A DNA stretch of 18,284 nucleotides from CAZIIK01 sp964539235 (GCA_964539235.1 CAZIIK010000053.1:1-18284), one strand, 5' to 3'; shown: positions 1 to 7,043, counted from the first letter of the stretch. Notes: generated from the sequence alone by a model not told the origin. Made by a program: numbers and translations.

Positions 1-190
1 TGTTTAAGTCATTCTCAGCGCGACGATGTGGTGCAGATCGCCTGCGGCAAGCACCGATAGTGCCGTAATAAACACTATCTCTTGCCCAAGTAACCCATCC
101 CCAAGCACCTGAGCAACAACGCACAACATAGTTGCGTTGGGATTCTACTGTGTCTGCTGCTGTTCTGTCTTGTGAGTCACTATGTGCCAT
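1..190 (-). CDS. Unrecognised ORF, N-terminal part only (runs off the left edge)
   Basis: An ATG at 190-188 opens a minus-strand frame with no stop to the window edge, giving at least 63 residues. The start is preceded by AAGAGGAGAAAGCATA, a near-ideal Shine-Dalgarno (AGGAG, about 8 bases upstream), which is the main reason to call it. The protein begins MAHSDSQDRTAADTVESQ. It then has a Cys/Trp-rich stretch (RCCSGAWGWVTW), a Tyr-rich piece and a basic patch (CRRRSAPHRR). There is no signal peptide or membrane segment. I recognise no family. It lies downstream of yggT on the same strand, about 385 bases away, so it probably has its own promoter. It could be a chance open frame with a lucky SD; the missing C-terminus prevents a firmer call. 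Confidence 0.38.
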   Translation of the reverse strand, partial: MAHSDSQDRTAADTVESQRNYVVRCCSGAWGWVTWARDSVYYGTIGACRRRSAPHRRAENDLN

Positions 191-575
191 TATGCTTTCT
201 CCTCTTGTTTTTCTGTGTGTCGGCGAATTTTGAGTGGGGGCGCACTCGTCAGTGGTTTGATTCGCTTTCACTACCGGTTTTGCCTGCTTCCGTCATTGTA
301 TTCAAAGTTTGTCTCTATTGAGGGTGACGGTTTTTTTCTTCGGGGCTGTTTTTATGTGGTGTTATGCTAATTTTTTGAAGCGCTAGGATGCCTACTTAAA
401 ACTAAAGGCTAAAGAGTTTTTCAGCTGCGATTGGTGGATTTAGTGCTCTGCATCCTTGCTGCTTTTTTTTCGCCAGCAGCATTGTTGGGCGATTGCTTGC
501 TGGCGTCAAGGAGCGGAGGTTATCTGTCGCTATAAGCCAATGTCGTTAACGAATTGCTAGGATTTTTAGATGGCC
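191..575. other. Gene-poor intergenic stretch
   Basis: This 385-base stretch lies between the yggT stop and the start of the left-edge ORF. I find no convincing protein gene or tRNA in it. A 62-codon plus-strand frame at 182-370 has no ribosome-binding site and an improbable Cys/Phe-rich composition. The stretch contains the inverted repeat at 471-505 and a T8 run at 463-470. Any promoter of the left-edge ORF should lie here on the minus strand, but no clear -35/-10 pair stands out. Confidence 0.5.
471..505. repeat. Inverted repeat able to form an 11-bp stem with one bulge
   Basis: CGCCAGCA at 471-478 is complementary to TGCTGGCG at 498-505. GCA at 479-481 can extend the stem past a one-base bulge, leaving a loop of about 12 bases. 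A T8 run lies immediately before it on the plus strand, so on the minus strand (the direction of yggT) the hairpin is followed by A8 rather than U. It therefore does not look like an intrinsic terminator. It could protect the 3' end of the yggT mRNA or be a protein-binding site; its function is unknown. Confidence 0.45.
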
Positions 576-1127
576 TTACGCCCCCAGTAAATTACGAATA
601 AAAATCACCAATACCTGGATGACAATCAATGTGAGTAATGGGGAAAAGTCAAAGCCGCCAAGTTGCGGTAGCAAGCGCCGCGCTTGTTTAAGAACGGGGT
701 CAGTCAGTTGGTCGAGTAACACAAACAATGGTTGGTAAGGGTTGGTGTTAGACCAAGATGCAATGGCCCGAATTAAAATGGCGAAAAAATACAAATTCAG
801 CAGTAAAACTAAAGCCTTGCCGAGCGCTACCAGCAAAATGTAAGACGTGATAGGGAAGCTGACCAAGCTGGCGATGATCGTCATTAATATCAGTTCCAAC
901 ACATAGATTAGGACAATAGCGGCAAAATCGAGGCCAAAGAAACCAGGTATGATGCGTCTCAGTGGTTTAAGCAAAGGGTTGGTGACTTTGATCAACATTT
1001 GGCAGATGGGGTTGTAGAAATCGGCTTTGACCCATTGCAACAAGAAGCGCAGCATGATCGCCAAAATGTAAAGATTAAACAGAGTCGTCACTAAAAAGAG
1101 TGCGATTTGGATCAGTGTGTTTTGCAT
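576..1127 (-). CDS. yggT: YggT family integral membrane protein
   Basis: A membrane protein of 183 residues made of two YGGT repeats. Each repeat has a hydrophobic helix followed by the family hallmark: FYNPICQMLIKVTNPLLKP with RRIIP in the first, and LLDQLTDPVLKQARRLLP with GGFDFSP in the second. These short amphipathic segments lie between membrane helices. The biochemical role is not established; the family has been linked to osmotic tolerance and, in other lineages, to membrane or division protein assembly. I chose the ATG at 1127 rather than the longer frame start at 1169. It matches the family N-terminus (MQNTLIQIALF), has AGGA about 10 bases upstream, and avoids overlapping proC. It starts 16 bases after the proC stop, so it is the last gene of the GNAT-yggS-proC-yggT run. 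Confidence 0.93.
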   Translation of the reverse strand: MQNTLIQIALFLVTTLFNLYILAIMLRFLLQWVKADFYNPICQMLIKVTNPLLKPLRRIIPGFFGLDFAAIVLIYVLELILMTIIASLVSFPITSYILLVALGKALVLLLNLYFFAILIRAIASWSNTNPYQPLFVLLDQLTDPVLKQARRLLPQLGGFDFSPLLTLIVIQVLVIFIRNLLGA

Positions 1128-1143
1128 GTTGTGTGTGTCCTGT

Positions 1144-1983
1144 TTACGTGAGTTGTTTCTGCGGGCCAAATTGTTGGCTCATGATTTCACAGCGTTTTTT
1201 TGCCGCATGGATTGCGCGTTCCAAGGCTTGTGGCAATTCATCCGCTGCTAGGCTGTGAATGGCGGCTTCAGTGGCGCCAGCTTTGGAGGTTACTTGTGCA
1301 CGAAGTTGAGCAAAATCTTGTTGGCTTTCTAACGCCAATTTGGCGCTGCCAAACATGGCTTGGCGAATCAGTAAGCGCGCAGTTTTGCTGTCTAAGCCTA
1401 AGGCGACGGCACTGTCTTCCATTGCTTCCATGATGTAGAAAAAGTAACCCGGGCTGCTGCCAGCAATTGCGGTGCTAACATCCATCAAATCTTCACTGTC
1501 CATCCAGGCGGTTAGCCCTGTAGCACGCAGTATGCGTTCAGCCAATTCTTTTTGCTGGCGTGAAGTGGTTGAGTTAGCAAACAGCGTGGTGGCGCCGGCT
1601 TGTACCAAAGCAGGTGTGTTGGGCATCGCGCGGATAATCGGAGTTTGCTCACCAAACCACAGCGCCAGGCTGTTGAGCGTAATACCGGCTGCGATGGAAA
1701 TTAGCAAAGGCTTTTGTTGCTTGATAACGGTGCCGAATTGATTCGCAACCTTTTCCAATGACTGTGGCTTGACGGCGAGGACAATGATGTAGACTTTATC
1801 GATCACCGTGTGTGCATCATCGGTTGCATGTACTTTAAGCGTTTGGGTGAAATATTGTTGCTTCGCAAGATTGGGGTCGACGACCCAGATCGCGTTGGCA
1901 TCGTAGCCGTCGGCAATCAGTCCAGCCACAATGCAGCGGGCCATGTTGCCGCCGCCTAAAAAGAGTATTTTTGCTGTGCGCAT
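1144..1983 (-). CDS. proC: Pyrroline-5-carboxylate reductase
   Basis: Catalyses the last step of proline synthesis, the NAD(P)H-dependent reduction of 1-pyrroline-5-carboxylate to L-proline, in the cytoplasm. The 279-residue length is close to the usual 270. The N-terminal Rossmann motif FLGGGNMA is at residues 8-15, and VLAVKPQ follows at the end of the nucleotide-binding domain. The C-terminal dimerisation domain carries the family signature around SSPGYFFYIMEAMEDSAVALG and a later TSKAGATEAA segment. The ATG has GGGA about 8 bases upstream. It sits 67 bases after yggS and 16 before yggT in the same direction, the common gammaproteobacterial arrangement. Nothing essential appears to be missing. 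Confidence 0.97.
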   Translation of the reverse strand: MRTAKILFLGGGNMARCIVAGLIADGYDANAIWVVDPNLAKQQYFTQTLKVHATDDAHTVIDKVYIIVLAVKPQSLEKVANQFGTVIKQQKPLLISIAAGITLNSLALWFGEQTPIIRAMPNTPALVQAGATTLFANSTTSRQQKELAERILRATGLTAWMDSEDLMDVSTAIAGSSPGYFFYIMEAMEDSAVALGLDSKTARLLIRQAMFGSAKLALESQQDFAQLRAQVTSKAGATEAAIHSLAADELPQALERAIHAAKKRCEIMSQQFGPQKQLT

Positions 1984-2050
1984 GATGCATTCCCATTAAC
2001 GATTTGAGCGGTGGATTGTAGCAGTACATTTTTCAGGATTAAACGCCCAA

Positions 2051-2731
2051 CTACAGATATCTAGGCCCAAAAATATCGGTGCCCACGCGTACCCAAGTTG
2101 CACCAGCCGCGATGGCAGCGTCCAAATCTTGGCTCATGCCCATTGATAACGTTTCTAATGCAACGGGTGCCGTACGACCGAGTGTGGCTAATTTTTCATG
2201 TGCTTGGCGCTGCAGGTCAGGGTTTGGTTGTGGCTTAGGGATCGACATTAAGCCACGGAGTTTGAGGTGTGGCAGTTGGTGAATCTGGGCGATAGCCTGA
2301 TGCACTTCATCAACTGCAAAGCCCGATTTGTTGGGTTCATTGTCAATATTAACCTGTAGACAAATATTCAGTGGTGGTAAGTCTGCTGGGCGTTGTTGGC
2401 TGAGTCGTTGGGCGATTTTAATACGGTCGACACTGTGCACCCAGTCAAAATGTTGTGCAATCAAAGCGGTTTTGTTCGTCTGGATGTGGCCAATGAAATG
2501 CCAGGTAATCTCTGTGTCAGTGAGTGCTTGGATTTTCTCCACAGCTTCTTGCAGATAATTTTCACCAAAATGCCGTTGCTTAGCCGCATATGCCATACGA
2601 ATAGCGGCAACGGAGTGTTTTTTGCTGACGGCGAGTAATTGAACCTGTTCCGGGTCACGGTGTTGCTGTGCACAGCACTGTTGAATGCGGGCGCGGACAC
2701 GCTGTAGATTTTGTATGATATCAGTGGTCAC
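2051..2731 (-). CDS. yggS: YggS/PROSC family PLP homeostasis protein
   Basis: A 226-residue pyridoxal-phosphate-binding protein of the alanine-racemase-like TIM-barrel family, involved in PLP balance rather than a known metabolic reaction. The PLP lysine is Lys37 in LLAVSKKHS. Other hallmarks are HFGENYLQEAVEKI, WHFIGHIQTNK, the SVDRIKIA segment, the QVNIDNEPNKSGF substrate-side motif, LSMGMSQDLDAAI and the C-terminal VRVGTDIFGPR. The start is GTG (2731-2729), fixed by a TAG a few codons upstream in frame; the ribosome-binding site is poor, which suggests coupling to the upstream acetyltransferase gene 29 bases away. It is the second gene of the minus-strand run. Confidence 0.96.
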   Translation of the reverse strand: MTTDIIQNLQRVRARIQQCCAQQHRDPEQVQLLAVSKKHSVAAIRMAYAAKQRHFGENYLQEAVEKIQALTDTEITWHFIGHIQTNKTALIAQHFDWVHSVDRIKIAQRLSQQRPADLPPLNICLQVNIDNEPNKSGFAVDEVHQAIAQIHQLPHLKLRGLMSIPKPQPNPDLQRQAHEKLATLGRTAPVALETLSMGMSQDLDAAIAAGATWVRVGTDIFGPRYL

Positions 2732-2760
2732 AGCTAATGGGGTGTGCTTAACATGGCGCG

Positions 2761-3306
2761 TTAGCTTGCCATAGCAAATACAGCAAGTAAATGTTTGCTC
2801 AGTTCGTAACGGCTGGGGCGTGTTGCATGGCCCAACATTTTGGCGCGGACTTCTTTGTAACCCATTTGCTCATACAATTTGCGTGCGGAATGGTTGTTGG
2901 CAAATACACTAGGATCGATGTGTGAAGCTTTTAGGCGTCGGGCAAAAGCTTCCAGCTCTTTTAAAGCTTTTTGGGCCAGTCCTTGGCGGCGGTATTCTGG
3001 CAGGATGTCAATCCAAACCAAGAAGGCAGAAGGGAATTTTCCGGTTAGGCGAATGGTGATCCATGTGGTGCAGAGAATGGTTTCGCGGTCACTCGCATCG
3101 ACAATGCTGAAAATATGTTCGTTGGGTAATAGTTGATCATTGGGGAAGTAGGAATAGACCTCATTTTCTGCGAGGCGATTTGGAATCTCGCGTGACGCAT
3201 ATTCGCCATTATCGACCATGCTTTGTGCATACATGTCAATCGATTCAGGTAAAAATTGATTCAACGCTTCATCAGTAATCGGGGTGAGGGCAATGTCTTG
3301 GATCAT
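2761..3306 (-). CDS. GNAT family N-acetyltransferase
   Basis: A 181-residue protein with a single GNAT fold, expected to transfer an acetyl group from acetyl-CoA to an unknown amine. The acetyl-CoA pyrophosphate loop is RRQGLA at residues 106-111, preceded by the beta-4 strand (FLVWIDILPEY). It is followed by the motif-B region around NNHSARKLYEQMGYKEVR (137-154). The N-terminal 80 residues are acidic and do not identify a substrate class. The ATG has AGGA seven bases upstream. It is the first gene of the run continuing into yggS, and the promoter at 3388-3359 points at it. Linkage to proC/yggS does not reveal the substrate; it could acetylate a small molecule or a protein. Confidence 0.88.
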   Translation of the reverse strand: MIQDIALTPITDEALNQFLPESIDMYAQSMVDNGEYASREIPNRLAENEVYSYFPNDQLLPNEHIFSIVDASDRETILCTTWITIRLTGKFPSAFLVWIDILPEYRRQGLAQKALKELEAFARRLKASHIDPSVFANNHSARKLYEQMGYKEVRAKMLGHATRPSRYELSKHLLAVFAMAS

Positions 3307-3358
3307 GAATGGTTCCTGTCTGGTTGTTAGCTAATGGTCATGTTGTAGCATAACGTCT

Positions 3359-3388
3359 ATTATAATCACTTTTTCTTTTTTTTGTCAT
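3359..3388 (-). promoter_or_regulatory. Sigma70-type promoter for the GNAT-yggS-proC-yggT run
   Basis: On the minus strand the -35 box ATGACA (3388-3383, five of six consensus bases) is separated by 18 bases from a perfect TATAAT -10 box (3364-3359). The start of transcription would fall near 3352, giving a leader of about 45 bases before the GNAT start codon. The spacer and the upstream sequence are very AT-rich. One arm of the inverted repeat at 3394-3437 begins just upstream of the -35 box. Confidence 0.7.
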
Positions 3389-3393
3389 TCTTA

Positions 3394-3437
3394 TTGCATG
3401 AAATAAATGTGATATTAATATTTTGTAATTCATGCAA
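3394..3437. repeat. Perfect 9-bp inverted repeat in the divergent intergenic region
   Basis: TTGCATGAA at 3394-3402 is the exact reverse complement of TTCATGCAA at 3429-3437, with 26 AT-rich bases between. Each arm is itself nearly palindromic around CATG. The pair lies between the GNAT promoter (-35 at 3388-3383) and the start of the invertase-like gene at 3556. This is a typical position for an operator bound by two dimers or by a looping regulator. The ligand is unknown; the adjacent invertase-like protein is one candidate by proximity. Confidence 0.45.
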
Positions 3438-3555
3438 AACAGTCTAAAAATGGTTTTTTTCCTACGCTTGGTTCCGTATTTTACTCTAGCTCATATTTCA
3501 ACCGACTTGCCATAATCGATCCTGTTCATCGGGACTAAGTGAAAGGATAAATACT

Positions 3556-4200
3556 ATGATATACGGATACACATCAGGGAATGATAATGCCGAAAAAAAT
3601 ACGGCCATCATTGAAATTCAAAATTATGCAAAAGTAAACCAGCTGCCGCTAAAACAAGTTTTTGAAGATGTTGCAAATACGAAAAAACGTTGGGATGGGC
3701 GTGCGTTAGCTGATCTAATTCATACAGGGAATATTGGTGATCAAATCGTCGTATACGATGCCCCCAGTGTTGCACGGTCTATTTCGCAGATTTTAGAGAT
3801 TTTTGATACGTTGACTTCTAAAAACATCAAGATGCACTTTGTGAAATATGGTCGGACCTTGAAGGCAGAAGCACAAACTAATCAGTTAGAGCTTTTACAG
3901 CTGCTGCATTGTATCGAAAATGATTATGTCTGCCGCCGTACGCGAGATGTGGTTCTACGTCGCCGTGAAGCAGGTTTGCCATTAGGGCGTCCCAAAGGTC
4001 GTCCAAACAAGCACCTGAAATTGGATAAATATCGTAAAGAAATTCAGGGTTATTTGGATCTTAGGGTCAGCAAAGTGGCGATTGCCAAACTGATAGGCTG
4101 TCATGTGCAAACGTTGTATAACTATATTGCTGCGCGTGATTTGGCACCAGAATTACCGATGGAGAAGCAGAAACATAAGGTTCATAAGGTCGAAGTTTGA
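3556..4200 (+). CDS. Catalytically degenerate serine-recombinase (DNA-invertase-like) protein
   Basis: A 214-residue protein with the architecture of an Mpi/Hin-type DNA invertase: an N-terminal resolvase domain (about 1-140), the linker motif GRPKGR (144-149) and a C-terminal helix-turn-helix (about 165-191, VSKVAIAKLIGCHVQTLYNY). The usual start IYGYIRVS is IYGYTSGN here, so the nucleophilic Ser position is Asn9 and the preceding catalytic Arg is Ser7. The usual D/S-R-L-G-R is PSVAR, so the first Arg is Ser71 and only Arg74 remains. The Arg after Glu121 is Asn122. It should not cleave DNA but may still bind it, so a regulatory role is my inference. AAGGA lies 8 bases before the ATG. The frame is intact and the gene ends 34 bases before a tRNA-Ser. 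DNA here is more AT-rich than in neighbouring genes. Confidence 0.85.
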   Translation: MIYGYTSGNDNAEKNTAIIEIQNYAKVNQLPLKQVFEDVANTKKRWDGRALADLIHTGNIGDQIVVYDAPSVARSISQILEIFDTLTSKNIKMHFVKYGRTLKAEAQTNQLELLQLLHCIENDYVCRRTRDVVLRRREAGLPLGRPKGRPNKHLKLDKYRKEIQGYLDLRVSKVAIAKLIGCHVQTLYNYIAARDLAPELPMEKQKHKVHKVEV

Positions 4201-4224
4201 CGAAGGCTGGAATTGCGGTAGAAT
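4197..4224 (+). promoter_or_regulatory. Promoter of the tRNA-Ser gene
   Basis: TTGACG at 4197-4202 (five of six -35 bases) and TAGAAT at 4219-4224 (five of six -10 bases) are separated by 16 bases. The expected start, near 4231, is only a few bases before the mature tRNA 5' end at 4235. The GC-rich discriminator (CGCAGCCGCG) is typical of stringently controlled stable-RNA promoters. The -35 box overlaps the TGA stop codon (4198-4200) of the invertase-like gene. Confidence 0.75.
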
Positions 4225-4234
4225 TCGCAGCCGC

Positions 4235-4325
4235 GGAGAGATGCCGGAGCTGGCCAAACGGCCCTGACTCGAAATCAGTGGGAGGTGCAAGCCTCACGAG
4301 GGTTCGAATCCCTCTCTCTCCGCCA
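4235..4325 (+). tRNA. tRNA-Ser, anticodon CGA (reads UCG)
   Basis: The cloverleaf can be folded by eye. Acceptor 5' strand GGAGAGA is at 4235-4241 and its 3' partner TCTCTCC at 4315-4321, followed by the discriminator G and an encoded CCA (4323-4325). The T arm is GAGGG-TTCGAAT-CCCTC (4298-4314). The anticodon loop CTCGAAA has CGA at 4270-4272. A long variable arm (GAGG...CCTC), the serine hallmark, lies between. The outermost anticodon-stem pair appears to be a C-U mismatch. Transcription starts from the promoter at 4197-4224. No U-rich terminator follows, so transcripts may run towards aspS. Confidence 0.96.
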
Positions 4326-4478
4326 AAAAAAGCCATTACATTAAACGCATAGCGGACCGTAGGGCGAGCGCACAGGACGTGGGCGAGTAATCCCTCTATT
4401 CGCCAATGCAGCCACCACATAGTATTTCCAAACAAAGCATTGTAGACTGTCGCCCAATTTTTTTATGGATTAATCACA

Positions 4479-6266
4479 ATGCGCAGCCATTACTGTACCG
4501 AAGCAAATGAACACCTCCTAGGCCAAGTCGTTACCCTCTGTGGCTGGGTGCATCGCCGGCGTGATCATGGTGGGGTGATTTTTATTGATTTGCGTGATCG
4601 ATCTGGCCTCGTTCAAGTGGTTTTTCAGCCAGAACAAGCTGCAGTATTTGCACAAGCAGAACAGCTGCGCAGTGAATTTGTGGTTCGGGTGACTGGTGAA
4701 ATTTGTACGCGTCCTGCAGGTCAGGAAAATCCCAATATGCTAACGGGTGCGATTGAAGTCATTACCCAGGATATGGAGATTTTAGCGCGTGCTGAAACGC
4801 CACCTTTTCCTTTGGATGAACATTATAAAGTTAGCGAAGAAGTGCGCTTAAAACATCGTTATGTGGATTTGCGCCGTCCGGAGATGCAGCAACGTTTGTT
4901 AGTACGCAGTCGTGTGGCTAATTTTATGCGGCGTTATTTAGATGAAGAAGGTTTTGTTGAATTAGAAACGCCGATTTTGACGCGTGCGACGCCAGAAGGT
5001 GCGCGGGATTATTTGGTGCCGAGCCGCACGCATAAAGGTCATTTCTTTGCTTTGCCACAATCGCCGCAATTGTTTAAGCAATTGCTGATGGTGTCGGGGT
5101 TCGACAAGTACTATCAGATTGTTCGTTGTTTCCGTGATGAAGATTTGCGCGCGGATCGCCAGCCTGAATTTACTCAGTTGGATGTTGAAGCTTCGTTTGT
5201 GGAAGAGCAGGATGTGATGACCTATGCCGAGAGCCTGTTGCGGGCTTTGTTTACGGAAGTGTTAGGCGTTGAATTGCCTGAGTTCCCTGTGATGCCGTAT
5301 CCAGAAGCGATGCAACGTTATGGCAGTGATAAACCCGATCTGCGGATTCCTCTGGAGCTAATCGATGTTGATGATGTCATGCAGGCAGTTGAGTTTAAAG
5401 TATTTGCCGGACCGGCCCAAGATCCAGCCAGTCGCGTGGCGGCGTTAAATGTTCCAGGTGGCAACGAAAAGTTGACGCGTAAGATGATCGATGAATACAC
5501 CAAATTCGTCGGTGTATATGGCGCTAAAGGTCTGGCTTATATCAAGGTTAACGATCGCGCAGCCGGGCGTGATGGTTTGCAGTCGCCCATTTTGAAATTT
5601 TTGCCGGATGATGTGATTGAAACTTTGCTAACACGCGTTGATGCCCAGACCGGTGATGTCGTGTTCTTTGGCGCAGATAAGGCGGATATCGTGAATGCTG
5701 CATTGGGCGCATTGCGTTGTCGTTTGGGTGCGGATCTTGATTTATATACCACAGACTGGGCGCCATTATGGGTGACAGAATTCCCGATGTTTGAAAAAAC
5801 AGACGGTCGTTTGCAAGCGATGCATCACCCGTTCACAGCACCGGCTGTCAGTGATATCAATCAATTAAATGCGTGTGCGCCTGAAGATCTGTCCTCACGT
5901 GCATATGACGTTGTGTTAAATGGCTATGAAATTGGGGGTGGGTCGATCCGGATTCATTGTCCGCAGCTGCAGGCAGCTGTGCTTGGCCTGTTGGGTATTG
6001 ATGAAGCAGCAGCGCAAAACCAATTTGGCTTTTTGCTCAATGCCTTGAAATACGGTGCGCCTCCTCATGGCGGTATCGCTTTTGGTGTCGATCGCATCAT
6101 TATGTTGATGACGCAAACCGATAATATTCGTGATGTGATTGCCTTTCCTAAAACACAAAGCGCGAGTTGTTTGATGACGGAAGCGCCATCTGCTGTCGAT
6201 GTGCCACAGTTGCAAGAATTGGGTATTCGTGTGGCAAAGCCGGCGGCGAGCACCGAGAAAGCATAG
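4479..6266 (+). CDS. aspS: Aspartyl-tRNA synthetase, bacterial type, probably non-discriminating
   Basis: A 595-residue class II synthetase that charges tRNA(Asp) with aspartate. It has an N-terminal OB-fold anticodon-binding domain (about 1-105), then the catalytic core. Motif 1 is around ELETPILTRATPEGARDYL, motif 2 is FRDEDLRADRQPEFTQ (from 218), and motif 3 is GGIAFGVDRIIMLM (531-544). The bacterial GAD insertion lies between motifs 2 and 3. The anticodon domain has VHRRRDHGG, with His30, and Gly81 in TRPAGQENPN. These match His31 and Gly82 of Pseudomonas aeruginosa AspRS, which also charges tRNA(Asn). The SD before the ATG is weak (TGGA, about 9 bases upstream). yebC follows after 11 bases. 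Confidence 0.98.
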   Translation: MRSHYCTEANEHLLGQVVTLCGWVHRRRDHGGVIFIDLRDRSGLVQVVFQPEQAAVFAQAEQLRSEFVVRVTGEICTRPAGQENPNMLTGAIEVITQDMEILARAETPPFPLDEHYKVSEEVRLKHRYVDLRRPEMQQRLLVRSRVANFMRRYLDEEGFVELETPILTRATPEGARDYLVPSRTHKGHFFALPQSPQLFKQLLMVSGFDKYYQIVRCFRDEDLRADRQPEFTQLDVEASFVEEQDVMTYAESLLRALFTEVLGVELPEFPVMPYPEAMQRYGSDKPDLRIPLELIDVDDVMQAVEFKVFAGPAQDPASRVAALNVPGGNEKLTRKMIDEYTKFVGVYGAKGLAYIKVNDRAAGRDGLQSPILKFLPDDVIETLLTRVDAQTGDVVFFGADKADIVNAALGALRCRLGADLDLYTTDWAPLWVTEFPMFEKTDGRLQAMHHPFTAPAVSDINQLNACAPEDLSSRAYDVVLNGYEIGGGSIRIHCPQLQAAVLGLLGIDEAAAQNQFGFLLNALKYGAPPHGGIAFGVDRIIMLMTQTDNIRDVIAFPKTQSASCLMTEAPSAVDVPQLQELGIRVAKPAASTEKA

Positions 6267-6277
6267 GAGAAATTCAC

Positions 6278-7030
6278 ATGGCAGGTCATAGTAAATGGGC
6301 GAATATCAAGCATAAAAAAGCGAAGGAAGATGCCAAGCGCGGTAAGATTTTTACCAAGTTAATTCGTGAAATTACCGTGGCAGCGCGTTTGGGTGGCGGT
6401 GATGTGAACTCGAATCCACGTTTGCGTGCGGCTGTTCAGGCTGCTTTGGCAGGCAATATGACACGCGATACCATTGATCGAGCGGTTAAGCGCGGTGCCG
6501 GTGGTGAAGATGGTGCCAATGTCGAAGAGATTCGTTATGAAGGTTATGGCGTTTCCGGTGTTGCAGTAATGGTGGATTGCATGACAGATAACCGTAATCG
6601 TTCAGTAGCTGAGGTGCGTCACGTGTTTAGTAAGTGTGGCGGCAACTTGGGTACGGATGGTTCGGTCTCTTATTTGTTTTCGAAGCAGGGCATCATCAGT
6701 TTTGCACCTGGTGTGGACGAGGATCAACTGATGGAATTGGCATTAGAGTCAGGTGCAGATGATGTGATCAGTCAGGCTGACGGTGCTATGGATGTTGTGA
6801 CGACGCCAGAGCAATTTGCCGATGTGCTTGAAGCGATTCAAGCAGCTGGGTTAGAGCCTGTTCATGCAGAAGTTATGGAAGTGGCATCAACGGAAGTCAC
6901 GTTGACCTTAGAGGATGCCCAAAAAACTTTGAAGATGATTGATATGTTGGAAGATTTGGACGATGTGCAGCAAGTGAGTAAAAATGCTGATATTCCACCG
7001 GATGTGTTAGAGGCATTGCAGTCCGCTTAG
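6278..7030 (+). CDS. yebC: YebC/PmpR family protein
   Basis: A 250-residue protein of the YebC family (Escherichia coli YebC is 246). The family was long annotated as a transcriptional regulator, and some members help ribosomes through proline-rich stretches. The signature start MAGHSKWANIKHKKAKEDAK, the GKIFTKLIREI segment, NPRLRAAV, the RNRSVAEVRHVFSKCGGN block and GTDGSVSYLF are all present. The open frame extends to 6167 inside aspS, but ATG 6278 is clearly the start: it matches the family N-terminus and has AGGAG eight bases upstream. It follows aspS by 11 bases and precedes ruvC by 13, the conserved gammaproteobacterial order. Confidence 0.97.
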   Translation: MAGHSKWANIKHKKAKEDAKRGKIFTKLIREITVAARLGGGDVNSNPRLRAAVQAALAGNMTRDTIDRAVKRGAGGEDGANVEEIRYEGYGVSGVAVMVDCMTDNRNRSVAEVRHVFSKCGGNLGTDGSVSYLFSKQGIISFAPGVDEDQLMELALESGADDVISQADGAMDVVTTPEQFADVLEAIQAAGLEPVHAEVMEVASTEVTLTLEDAQKTLKMIDMLEDLDDVQQVSKNADIPPDVLEALQSA

Positions 7031-7043
7031 TAGGGGTGTGTTT

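Noticed and set aside
182..370. Plus-strand 62-codon ORF
   Set aside because: No ribosome-binding site and a Cys/Phe-rich composition. The opposite-strand ORF start at 190 has a far better initiation signal.
4362..4387. GGGCGAG repeated twice 19 bases apart before aspS
   Set aside because: Only 7 bases, no further copies or symmetry; likely chance.
4067..4435. Minus-strand 122-codon ORF with an ERGIRTLVRLAPPTDFESG-like stretch
   Set aside because: It is antisense to the tRNA-Ser gene and part of the recombinase-like gene. Such translated tRNA-Ser antisense sequences are a well-known annotation artefact.
4235..4478. tRNA-Ser as a used phage or island attachment site
   Set aside because: I find no second copy of the tRNA 3' end in the window and no active integrase; aspS follows directly.
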